DNA of 64,000 nt from JAJEFO01 sp965221845. GTDB taxonomy: Bacteria; Pseudomonadota; Alphaproteobacteria; Rhodobacterales; Rhodobacteraceae. The DNA lies in NCBI GenBank assembly GCA_965221845.1, contig OZ244919.1:1612001-1676000 (forward strand). The letters are read 5' to 3'. This document shows positions 55,046 to 62,865 of the stretch, piece after piece. The first letter of the stretch is position 1; each line of letters begins with the position of its first letter. The notes below the pieces were generated by a model. The model was not told where the DNA came from, did not search any database, and saw only the letters and a list, made by a program, of their open reading frames with translations. The position numbers were made by a program, and so were the translations under genes.

Positions 55046-55345
55046 CGGCGGCTCCGGATCGCGGGAAGGTCGGGCGGAAGCCTGCCTGCCGCGGCCGCTT
55101 GCAGCCGCAGCCGGAACCCTGGCCGCTCCCTTCAGGCAGTGCGCCCGACGCGGACGGCGGCGTCTCGCATTGGCCGTGCGGCGACCTGCATGCCTGCTGG
55201 GCCAGCCAGGGTGGGAGCGCGTCCGTGATTCCGGTTCTTGACTGGTCCCGCTTCGCCCCGGGCAGGAAGCGAATTCGCCGGGGATCTCGGCAAGGCCTGC
55301 CCGTTCAAGAAGGCATTGTCGTGAATCGTGCGTTGCTGGATCACG
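55046..55345. other. Intergenic region between ABC operon and tRNA-Ala
   Basis: 300 bases with no recognisable gene. The long frames that cross it read through the reverse-strand tRNA gene and are not coding. Confidence 0.4.
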
Positions 55346-55421
<76 letters not shown>

Positions 55422-55796
55422 AACGGCATCGCGTCTGCCGAACGCGAGATGACTTGTCAAGCCGCCCGCGATTGCGCCGATTGCGCGTGCTGCGGTCCGG
55501 CCGTGCGGGTCGGGCTCTTGCAAGACCGAGACCCGGACCAGGGCCGATGCATGCAGACGGGCGCATTGGCAGGCCGCCATCGGTCCGGCGGGCATCTTCG
55601 GGACAGGGCTGTTCCCGGGCGAGGGCAGGCACGGGACAGGCATGCCGGGACTGCCGACCTCCGCCTTCCAGGAACCCCGAAGCCGGCAGCGACCGCAGCG
55701 CCAACCGTTGCCCGGCATGCCGCGCGGGAGGCGCCGGCCGCGCTCCTTCGACGGGTGACATGGCGGCGCGGCCTGCAAGCCGGTCCGGCTTCGACA
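55422..55796. other. Intergenic region, no gene recognised
   Basis: 375 bases between the tRNA-Ala 5' side and the 3' end of gcvP. Only GC-driven frames are open. It should contain the tRNA promoter and the gcvP terminator. Confidence 0.4.
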
Positions 55797-58673
55797 TCAA
55801 GGCACGGGCGCGCCTGCCGCAGCCCGGGCGCGGGTCTCCGGATCATCCGTCTGCGTGCGGGTGCAGACCAGATGCCTGTCGCCCCGGACGTTGTCGACCC
55901 GATTGACCGGAGGCCAGTACTTGTCGACACGAAAGGCGCCGGCCGGATAGCAGCCGGTCTCGCGCGAATAAGGCCGGTCCCATTCACCGACAAGGTCCTC
56001 GACCGTGTGAGGCGCGCGCTTCAAGGGGCTGCTCGCCGACTCGATCCGTCCCTCCTCGATGTCACGGACCTCCTGACGGATTTCCAGCATGGCGTCGCAG
56101 AAGCGGTCGAGCTCCGCCTTGGTCTCGGACTCGGTCGGCTCGACCATCAGCGTGCCGGCCACCGGCCAGCTCATCGTCGGCGGATGGAACCCGTTGTCGA
56201 CCAGGCGCTTGGCGATGTCGTCCACGGTCACGCCTGCGCTCTGGGCGAACGGCCGCGCGTCGAGAATGCATTCATGCGCCACGCGCCCCCGGTCGCCCCT
56301 GTAGAGGACGTTGAACGCGCCCTCGAGACGCTTCGCGACATAGTTCGCGTTGAGTATCGCGACCCGCGTCGCCTGCGTCAGCCCTTCGCTGCCCATCATC
56401 AGCAGGTAGGCATGGGAGATGGCGAGAATGCCGGCCGAACCGTAGGGCGCGCCCGAAACCGGACCGGTGCTCCCGCCCGCGTGCGGATGGCCGGGCAGGA
56501 ACGCCGCCAGATGGGCGCGGACGCCGATCGGCCCCATGCCGGGGCCTCCGCCCCCATGGGGGATGCAGAAGGTCTTGTGCAGGTTCAGGTGGCTCACGTC
56601 GCCGCCGATCTCCCCGGGCTTCGCAAGGCCGACCATCGCGTTGAGATTCGCGCCGTCCATGTACACCTGACCGCCATGCTCGTGGGTGATCCGGCAGACC
56701 TCCCGGACCGATTCCTCGAACACGCCGTGGGTCGAGGGGTAGGTGATCATGCAGGCCGCAAGCCGGTCGCCTGCCGCCTCGGCCTGCGCCCGGAAGTCGG
56801 CAAGGTCGATGCCGCCGTCCTCGAGCGACTTCACGACGACCACGTCCATGCCGCACATCCGTGCGCTTGCAGGATTCGTGCCGTGCGCGGACCCGGGGAT
56901 CAGGCAGACCCTTCTCTGCCCATCGCCACGGGAAGCGTGATAGGCCAGGATGGTGAGCAGGCCTGCATATTCGCCTTGCGCGCCGGAATTGGGTTGCATG
57001 GACATGGCGTCGTAGCCCGTGATCTGGCAGAGCCGCGCGCCTAGGTCCTCGATCATCCCGACATAGCCCTCGACCTGCTCGGCGGGCGCGAAGGGATGAA
57101 TGTCGGCGAACCCGGCCCAGCTCACCGGCATCAGCTCGGCGGCGGCGTTGAGCTTCATGGTGCAGCTGCCGAGCGGGATCATCGCGCGGTCCAGCGCAAG
57201 ATCGCGGTCAGCCAGGCGGCGCATGTACCGCGTCAGCTCGGTTTCGGCACGGTTCATGCGGAAGACGGGATGGGTCAGGTAGTCCGAGGTGCGGACGCAC
57301 TCCTCGGGAAACCGCACGTGACCCGCCTCGAAATCTTCCGGGCGTCGCTCGAGGCCAAAGGCGCGCCAAACCGCTTCGAGCACCGGCGTGCCGACGGTCT
57401 CGTCCAGCGAGACGCCGATCCCGGTCGTCCCGACCTTTCGGAAATTGATCCTTTCGCCGCGCCCGGATTCGAGAATCGCGGCCTGCCGTTCGCCCGCATC
57501 GACGGTGACCGTGTCGAAGAACGCCTCGGGCGCGACCTCAAAGCCGCCCGCCTCGAGACCCGCCGCCAGCCGCGCGGCGTTGCGGTGTATGCGCTGCGCA
57601 ATGGCCTTCAGGCCCTCGGGTCCGTGAAAGATCGCGTAGAAGCCTGCCATGACGGCGAGCAGCGCCTGCGCGGTGCAGACGTTCGACGTGGCCCTCTCGC
57701 GACGGATGTGCTGCTCGCGCGTCTGCAGCGCCAGCCGGTAGGCGCGTCCGCCGCGCGCATCGACGGACACGCCCACGAGCCGGCCGGGCATGGCGCGCTT
57801 GAACGGCTCCCGGCAAGCCATGTAGGCCGCATGCGGCCCGCCGAAGCCCATGGGCACGCCGAACCGCTGCGTCGAGCCGACGGCGATGCCCGCCCCCATC
57901 GCGCCCGGCTCCTTCAGAAGCGTCAGCGCCAGCGGGTCGGCGATCACGATGCCCACGCCCCCGGCCTCGCGCAGCGCCGCGATCTCGCGGGAGGGATCGC
58001 GGACATGCCCGTAGGTGCCGGGATACTGGAAGATCGCGGCGAAGACCCTTTCGGCCTCCATGTCGCCGGGCGCGCCGACGATGCACTCGATGCCGAGCGG
58101 GGCGGCCCTGGTCTGCATGACCGCAATGTTCTGCGGGTGGCAGTTCTCGTCGATGAAGAAGGCGCCGGCCTTCGATCTCGCGACATGCCGCGCCATCGTC
58201 ATCGCCTCGGCCGCCGCGGTGGCCTCGTCGAGAAGCGAGGCGTTGGCGATGTCGAGGCCTGTCAGGTCGCACACCATGGTCTGGTAGTTGAGAAGCGCCT
58301 CGAGCCGTCCCTGGGAGATTTCGGGCTGGTAGGGCGTGTAGGCGGTGTACCATGCCGGGTTCTCGAAGACGTTTCGCTGGATCGCGGGCGGCGTGACCGT
58401 GCCGTAGTAGCCCTGCCCGATCAGCGTCGTGAACGCATCGTTGCTCCCGGCAATCTCGCGCATCCGCCCGAGAAGCTCCCACTCGGAAAGGGCCGGCTCG
58501 AAGTCGAGCGGCCCTTCCTGCCGAATCGACCGCGGCAAGGTCTGGTCAATCAGCTCGTCAAGCGACGCAGCGCCGACTTCCGACAGCATGGCCTCCATCT
58601 CTCCTGGCGACGGGCCGATGTGGCGCCGGTTGGCGAAGTCGTACGGCTGGTATTCGGTTGGCTTGAATGGCAT
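55797..58673 (-). CDS. gcvP: Glycine dehydrogenase (decarboxylating), P protein
   Basis: A 958-residue full-length P protein. The N-terminal half starts YDFANRRHIGPSPGEMEAML and includes IGQGYYGTVTPPAIQRNVFENPAWYTAYTPYQPEISQGR-type family sequence (seen as GYYGTVTPPAI and YTPYQPEISQGR). The C-terminal half carries the PLP lysine in HLNLHKTFCIPHGGGGPG. It decarboxylates glycine and passes aminomethyl to GcvH. ATG 58673 gives the conserved N terminus. It follows gcvH by 65 bases and is third in gcvT-gcvH-gcvP. Confidence 0.96.
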   Translation of the reverse strand: MPFKPTEYQPYDFANRRHIGPSPGEMEAMLSEVGAASLDELIDQTLPRSIRQEGPLDFEPALSEWELLGRMREIAGSNDAFTTLIGQGYYGTVTPPAIQRNVFENPAWYTAYTPYQPEISQGRLEALLNYQTMVCDLTGLDIANASLLDEATAAAEAMTMARHVARSKAGAFFIDENCHPQNIAVMQTRAAPLGIECIVGAPGDMEAERVFAAIFQYPGTYGHVRDPSREIAALREAGGVGIVIADPLALTLLKEPGAMGAGIAVGSTQRFGVPMGFGGPHAAYMACREPFKRAMPGRLVGVSVDARGGRAYRLALQTREQHIRRERATSNVCTAQALLAVMAGFYAIFHGPEGLKAIAQRIHRNAARLAAGLEAGGFEVAPEAFFDTVTVDAGERQAAILESGRGERINFRKVGTTGIGVSLDETVGTPVLEAVWRAFGLERRPEDFEAGHVRFPEECVRTSDYLTHPVFRMNRAETELTRYMRRLADRDLALDRAMIPLGSCTMKLNAAAELMPVSWAGFADIHPFAPAEQVEGYVGMIEDLGARLCQITGYDAMSMQPNSGAQGEYAGLLTILAYHASRGDGQRRVCLIPGSAHGTNPASARMCGMDVVVVKSLEDGGIDLADFRAQAEAAGDRLAACMITYPSTHGVFEESVREVCRITHEHGGQVYMDGANLNAMVGLAKPGEIGGDVSHLNLHKTFCIPHGGGGPGMGPIGVRAHLAAFLPGHPHAGGSTGPVSGAPYGSAGILAISHAYLLMMGSEGLTQATRVAILNANYVAKRLEGAFNVLYRGDRGRVAHECILDARPFAQSAGVTVDDIAKRLVDNGFHPPTMSWPVAGTLMVEPTESETKAELDRFCDAMLEIRQEVRDIEEGRIESASSPLKRAPHTVEDLVGEWDRPYSRETGCYPAGAFRVDKYWPPVNRVDNVRGDRHLVCTRTQTDDPETRARAAAGAPVP

Positions 58674-58738
58674 CCCGGCCTCCATGCGGGCAAGGCGCGT
58701 CCGGCGCGGACCTTGCCGGGTCCTTCCGGGCCGCGGCC

Positions 58739-59098
58739 CTAGTCGATCATGTCCTTGTACTCGTCCTCGTTCATGAACCCGTCGAGCCGGCCCGGATCGT
58801 CCACCTTCATCTTCATGAACCATGCGGCGCCGAGGGGATCCGCGTTGACGAGTCCGGGGGTGTCGGCCAGCGCGTCGTTCACCTCCACGATCTCGCCGTC
58901 GAGCGGCGCCGCGATGTCGGAGGCGGCCTTGACGCTTTCGATGACGACGGCGTCGTCGCCCGTCGCCACCCGCGTTCCCGCCTCGGGGAGTTCGACGAAC
59001 ACCACGTCGCCGAGCTGCTCCGCCGCATGGTCGGTTATCCCGACCACGACCAGGTCGCCGTCAACGCGGAGCCATTCATGTTCCTTGGTGTATTTCAT
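58739..59098 (-). CDS. gcvH: Glycine cleavage system H protein
   Basis: A 119-residue lipoyl carrier. The lipoylated lysine is in VVIESVKAASDIAAP. The start MKYTKEHEWLRVDGD is standard. I prefer ATG 59098, which has AGGA about ten bases upstream. An in-frame ATG at 59113 overlaps the gcvT stop (ATGA) and would add five residues. It carries the methylamine intermediate between GcvP, GcvT and Lpd. Confidence 0.95.
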   Translation of the reverse strand: MKYTKEHEWLRVDGDLVVVGITDHAAEQLGDVVFVELPEAGTRVATGDDAVVIESVKAASDIAAPLDGEIVEVNDALADTPGLVNADPLGAAWFMKMKVDDPGRLDGFMNEDEYKDMID

Positions 59099-59109
59099 GT
59101 CGTCATTCC

Positions 59110-60240
59110 TCATCGCCTGAAGTTTGTGGGGCGGAACGGCATGCCGGCCACGGTCACGGGCATCCTCCTGCCCCTGACCTCGGCTTCCAGCACGGTTCCG
59201 ACGGCGGAAAGCCCGGTTTCCACGTAGCCCATGGAGACGGGCCGTCCGAGCGAAGGGCCGAATCCTCCCGACGTGACCTCGCCGGCCACGTCGTCCGAGC
59301 CCTTCCGGAAGATCCGCGCACCGGCGCGGACCGGCGCGCGCCCGTCCGGCAGGATTCCCACCCGGCGCCGCGGCGCCCCGGCCTCCAGCTCCGCCAGGAT
59401 GCGCGACGCGCCCGGAAAGCCGCCTTCCCGCTCGCCGCCGCGGCGCCTGTCCTTCTGGATCGCCCATTCAAGGGCGGCTTCCGCCGGCGTCGTGGCGGCG
59501 TCGATGTCGGAGCCGTGCAGGCAGAGCCCCGCCTCCAGGCGAAGCGAATCCCTGGCGCCAAGCCCGACCGGGATGACGGCCTCGCTTGCAAGCAGCGCCT
59601 CCGCCAGGGCGCGCGCCCTGCGGGCGGGCACCGAAATCTCGTAGCCGTCCTCGCCGGTGTAGCCCGACCGCGACACCCAGAGTCCGGTTCCTTCCCAGTC
59701 CAGGGCGCTTGCGTCCATGAAACGCATGTCCGCAACGCCCGGCACGAGCGCGGCCAGCGCCGCCTCCGCGCGCGGTCCCTGGAGCGCAAGAAGCGCGCGG
59801 TCGGTGACAGGGGTCACGGCGCAGCCGGCAAGACGGGCCGAAAGGTGCGCGACGTCCCGTTCCCTGTTCGCCGCGTTGACCACCAGCAGCAGGTCGTCGC
59901 CCATGTTGGCGATCATCAGGTCGTCAAGGATCCCGCCCGCTTCGCCGGTGAGGAACCCGTACCGCTGCCGCCCCTCGGGAATGCCCAGGACGGAAACCGG
60001 CACCAGCGTCTCAAGGGCCAGCTGCGCTTCCTGGACGGAGCCGGCGGACACCAGGACCTGGCCCATGTGGCCAACGTCGAACAGCCCCGCCGATGACCGC
60101 GTGTGCAGATGCTCCCAGAGCACGCCGTCAGGGTACTGCAACGGCATCTCGTAGCCCGCGAAGGGCACCATCCTGGCGCCAAGCGCGCAGTGAAGGCCGT
60201 GAAGCTGCGTCCGGTTCAGGGTTGGCATCGCGGTTCCCAT
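59110..60240 (-). CDS. gcvT: Aminomethyltransferase, glycine cleavage T protein
   Basis: 376 residues. LHGLHCALGARMVPFAGYEM and GVLWEHLHTRSSAGLFDVGHMGQ open the folate-binding domain, and SRSGYTGEDGYEISVP and GLGARDSLRLEAGLCLHGSD complete it, with the catalytic Asp in the last block. It transfers the methylene group to tetrahydrofolate. Two in-frame ATGs (60240 and 60228) are possible starts. A tandem glycine riboswitch lies directly upstream. Confidence 0.95.
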   Translation of the reverse strand: MGTAMPTLNRTQLHGLHCALGARMVPFAGYEMPLQYPDGVLWEHLHTRSSAGLFDVGHMGQVLVSAGSVQEAQLALETLVPVSVLGIPEGRQRYGFLTGEAGGILDDLMIANMGDDLLLVVNAANRERDVAHLSARLAGCAVTPVTDRALLALQGPRAEAALAALVPGVADMRFMDASALDWEGTGLWVSRSGYTGEDGYEISVPARRARALAEALLASEAVIPVGLGARDSLRLEAGLCLHGSDIDAATTPAEAALEWAIQKDRRRGGEREGGFPGASRILAELEAGAPRRRVGILPDGRAPVRAGARIFRKGSDDVAGEVTSGGFGPSLGRPVSMGYVETGLSAVGTVLEAEVRGRRMPVTVAGMPFRPTNFRR

Positions 60241-60295
60241 TAGCCGGCCCGCACGAACCGGCGGGCGCCGCGGGCAATCGCGCTGCCCGTCACGT

Positions 60296-60452
60296 GCCCC
60301 CTCTGTCCTTTTGCCTGAGATCGTTATCCCTTCGGCGCCCCGTGCCCGGGGTCTCTCCAGAAGCTCTGCAACGCGACGGTCCTTTGGCCTGAGAGTTTGC
60401 CAGGGCGGATGCTCCTTCGGCACCGGGCCACGCCCGGATTCTCCCGCCGCGT
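60296..60452 (-). ncRNA. Tandem glycine riboswitch upstream of gcvT
   Basis: Read on the minus strand, two glycine aptamers follow each other. Aptamer 1 has GGGAGAATCC, TGCCGAAGGAGC and CTCTCAGGCCAAAGGACC. A short linker follows, then aptamer 2 has CTGGAGAGACC, GCGCCGAAGGGAT and TCTCAGGCAAAAGGAC. The paired GGAGA / GCCGAAGG / CTCAGGCAAAAGGAC boxes are diagnostic. In this position the riboswitch turns on gcvTHP when glycine is high. The second aptamer ends about 55 bases before the gcvT start, which leaves room for an expression platform. Confidence 0.93.
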
Positions 60453-60856
60453 CTTCTTGGGTCAACCTATAGGCCGCTCCCCATCGCCCTGGCAAGCCCG
60501 GTTTCGCGAATCGCGAACCGGGTTCCATGCGGGAGGCCTGCGCACGGATCCGGACACGGCGCGCCCGCGGGCCGGCATGCTCATGACCGCCGTCATGCGA
60601 GGAAGGCCCGGACCGGAAATGGCTGTCGACCATGGGCTTCCTCGACAAGGTGGGCGAGAACCTTCAGGAGGCGCTGGGGCAGGCCCGGGCCGTCGTCCGG
60701 AACATGGCGGCCATGGCCCCGATCCGTGCAGGCGGCTGTCCCTCGCGGACAGGCGGCTTTCCCGCCATCCCGCCGGGCTGACGAGCCGCGTCCGGCCGGT
60801 CACGCGGCCGTCGGCGTCGCTTGCCGCCCGGCCTTGGCAAAGGCCAGGCGGTTTCG
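60453..60856. other. Promoter side of the gcv riboswitch; rest unassigned
   Basis: Between the riboswitch and the 3' end of the split lipoprotein gene. The minus strand has an A/T-richer CCTATAGG about 20 bases before the first aptamer that may be the -10 of the gcv promoter. The remaining 350 bases show no gene. Confidence 0.4.
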
Positions 60857-61285
60857 TCAGTCTTGCCGCCTGGCCCCGAAGGCGCCCACGATCCCCTGCT
60901 GCTCGAACACGCCGGCGGCCTCCGCATGGGCGGGGCCGTGGAACCCGCCCTGGATCCGGTTGCCGGTCGCTCCGGACAGGAACGTCCCGCCCGGGGACAC
61001 GGGAACGTCGTCGAACCGGACGCTCCGGACGGAATGGGCGCTGTTCCTGGTGACGTTCCGTATGCCGGTGAACGCGGCATCCAGGGTCCGCGCGCCGAAG
61101 TCGTAGGTCAGGGCGGCGTCCCCCTGCAGGAAGTCGCTGCGTCCCGCCACGCCGGTCGGCGCTCCCGTCATCAGGCCGGTCCATGTCGCCGTGCCGCCGC
61201 CCGGCCGCGAGCCCGTCAGGTCGCCGGCTGCGACGCCGCCGCGGCTCCACACCGTGACGCCTTCACCGACTTCGCGGCCTCTTAG
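60857..61285 (-). pseudogene. TbpB-like surface lipoprotein, C-terminal part (split by IS5)
   Basis: Reads LRGREVGEGVTVWSRGGVAA and GDLTGSRPGGGTATWTGLMT, then QGDAALTYDFGARTLDAAFT and the closing beta-barrel GNRIQGGFHGPAHAEAAGVF-EQQGIVGAFGARRQD. This is the C-terminal domain of transferrin-binding-protein-B-like, Slam-dependent lipoproteins. If one CTAAG is kept and 61286-62347 removed, it joins in frame to the N-terminal part at 62348-62830, giving 303 residues. Confidence 0.8.
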
Positions 61286-61380
61286 AGCTTGAATCATAAT
61301 TCACACCAAACACTATATGTTGTGCTGAAATCTCGGAAATATGCCAGTATAGTTCAATATATGGCATTTTAGGTCAAGCT
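61286..61380. mobile_element. 95-base MITE-like element sharing the IS5 ends
   Basis: Starts AGCTTGAATCATAATTCA, the same 18 bases as the IS5 right end, and finishes CATTTTAGGTCAAGCT, the same 16 bases as the IS5 left end. Its A/T-rich interior is unrelated to the IS. CTTAG stands on each side (61281-61285 and 61381-61385). It carries no coding sequence and could be moved by the IS5 transposase. Confidence 0.65.
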
Positions 61381-61385
61381 CTTAG

Positions 61386-62342
61386 AGCTTGACCTAAAAT
61401 GTGGATGGCCTCCCCCAGACGTGGCAAATCCCTGTCAGTTTCCACCCAGACAAGGAGGACACAATGGCCTGGGACGAGACCACCCGCGAAGAGCATGACC
61501 GCAAGTCGGAGCGACATGAAACCGACCTGACCGACGAGGAATGGCTTCTGGTCGAGCCGCTGCTTCCGGCCCCGGCGAAGCTTGGCCGCCGCCGGACGAC
61601 CGACCTGCGCGAGACGTCCGACGCGATCCAGTACATGCTGGCCACGGGATGCCAGTGGCGGGCGATTCCCAAGTGCTTTCCGCCCTCTGCGACCGTCCAG
61701 AACCACTCCTGCGCGTGGCGCGACAACGGCGTCCTGGAACGGATGCTGGACGCGCTGCGCACGCTGGGCCGCGCGCAGGCGGGGCGTTCCCCCGAGCCGA
61801 CGGCGGCCGCGATCGACAGCCAGTCGGTGAAGACGACGGAGGCGGGCGGGCCGGCGGGTTGCGACGCGGGCAGGAAGGTCAAGGGCAGGAAGCGGCACCT
61901 GACGGTGGACGTCGAGGGGTTCCCGATCGCGCTCCAGGTGCTACGGGGGCGGACGTGCAGGACCGGGACGGGGCGCCGGCCGTCATCCTGGCGATGCCGG
62001 GAAGGCGCCGCAGGTGACGAAGCTGTGGGCGGACGGCGGCTACGCGGGTCCGAAGCTCGAGGCCGCGCTGGCGGCGCACGGCCTGGGGCCGGTCATCGAG
62101 ATCGTCCAGCGGCCCAGGGAAACAAGGGGCTTCACGGTCCTGTACCGCCGCTGGGTGGTGGAGCGGACCTTCGCGTGGATGTCGCGGTGCCGGCGTCTGG
62201 CGAAGGACTTCGAGCGGACGCTGGAGAGCTCGCTGGCCTGGGCGCAGCTCGCGGCGTGCCGGTTCCTGATGCGGCGGGTGGCGCGGGGCCAGGCGGCTGG
62301 AATCTCTTAACATATTGATATTATTGAATTATGATTCAAGCT
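61386..62342 (+). mobile_element. IS5-family insertion sequence splitting the lipoprotein gene
   Basis: 957 bases from AGCTTGACCTAAAATG to TGAATTATGATTCAAGCT. The ends share AGCTTGA as an outer inverted repeat. CTTAG (61381-61385 and 62343-62347; TTA if the C and G are counted as IS) flanks it as target duplication. The left end and the adjacent MITE form a palindrome with 16-base arms around CTTAG (61365-61401). The IS is markedly richer in A/T at its ends than the host. Confidence 0.8.
61464..62310 (+). pseudogene. IS5-family transposase, frameshifted
   Basis: Starts MAWDETTREEHDRKSERHET, then LTDEEWLLVEPLLPAP, DAIQYMLATGCQWRAIPKCF, AIDSQSVKTTEAGG (first DDE aspartate) and KGRKRHLTVDVEGFPIALQV. 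The frame then shifts near 61945 (ADVQDRDGAPAVILAMPG) and again near 62005 (TKLWADGGYAGPKLEAAL with the second Asp, and FAWMSRCRRLAKDFERTLES with the Glu region). Relative to the expected reading, two bases are gained at the first site and one lost at the second. The transposase is inactive unless recoded. Confidence 0.75.
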
Positions 62343-62830
62343 CTTAGTGTCCCGAACGCGCCGTGACGCATCCATGCCCCGTAGCTCCGGGTCCCGTCCC
62401 CGCTGCCTTCAAGAAGCGTGATCCCGCGCCTGGTCAGGACGGCGCGCTGGCGCGAAGAGCCCAGGTCCAGATTTCCCAGGCCTGCCGTCACGGCGAGGCC
62501 GATTTGCCGATTGGTGTACGTGCAGGCCGTTCCGGAGCAGGAGGGCCTGAGCCTGAACGCCGGGAGCTCCGGACTGCTGGTCTCTCCAAAGACCGTCGAG
62601 GCAACGACGGAGTCGGTCCGCGAAACGATCCCGGCGACCCTGGCCGAGACGCCGGCCACAGTTTCCTGCGGCGGCGAGGATCCCGTCGCCGCCACGGCCC
62701 CGGGCGCCACGGCGCTGCCCCCGCCCCCTCCGCCGGTCCCGCTTCCGCCGCCTCCGCAGGCCGCCAGGAGGGCGAGGGCCGCGGCGGCCAGGGCCTTCGT
62801 CGCGTGTCGTGGCTTGATGATCTTTGGCAT
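62343..62830 (-). pseudogene. TbpB-like surface lipoprotein, N-terminal part (split by IS5)
   Basis: Begins MPKIIKPRHATKALAAAALA with lipobox LLAACGGGG, then a Gly/Ser linker typical of surface-exposed lipoproteins, and FRLRPSCSGTACTYTNRQIG, then GTRSYGAWMRHGAFGTL before the IS. I chose ATG 62830 because AGGGAG lies nine bases upstream; an in-frame ATG at 62851 is possible. The interrupted frame ends LRA with a stop inside the IS. It lies directly downstream of the Slam gene, its expected translocator. Confidence 0.8.
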
Positions 62831-62865
62831 GGTGCCGGTCTCCCTTGTCATGGTGGTCCTGTCGT

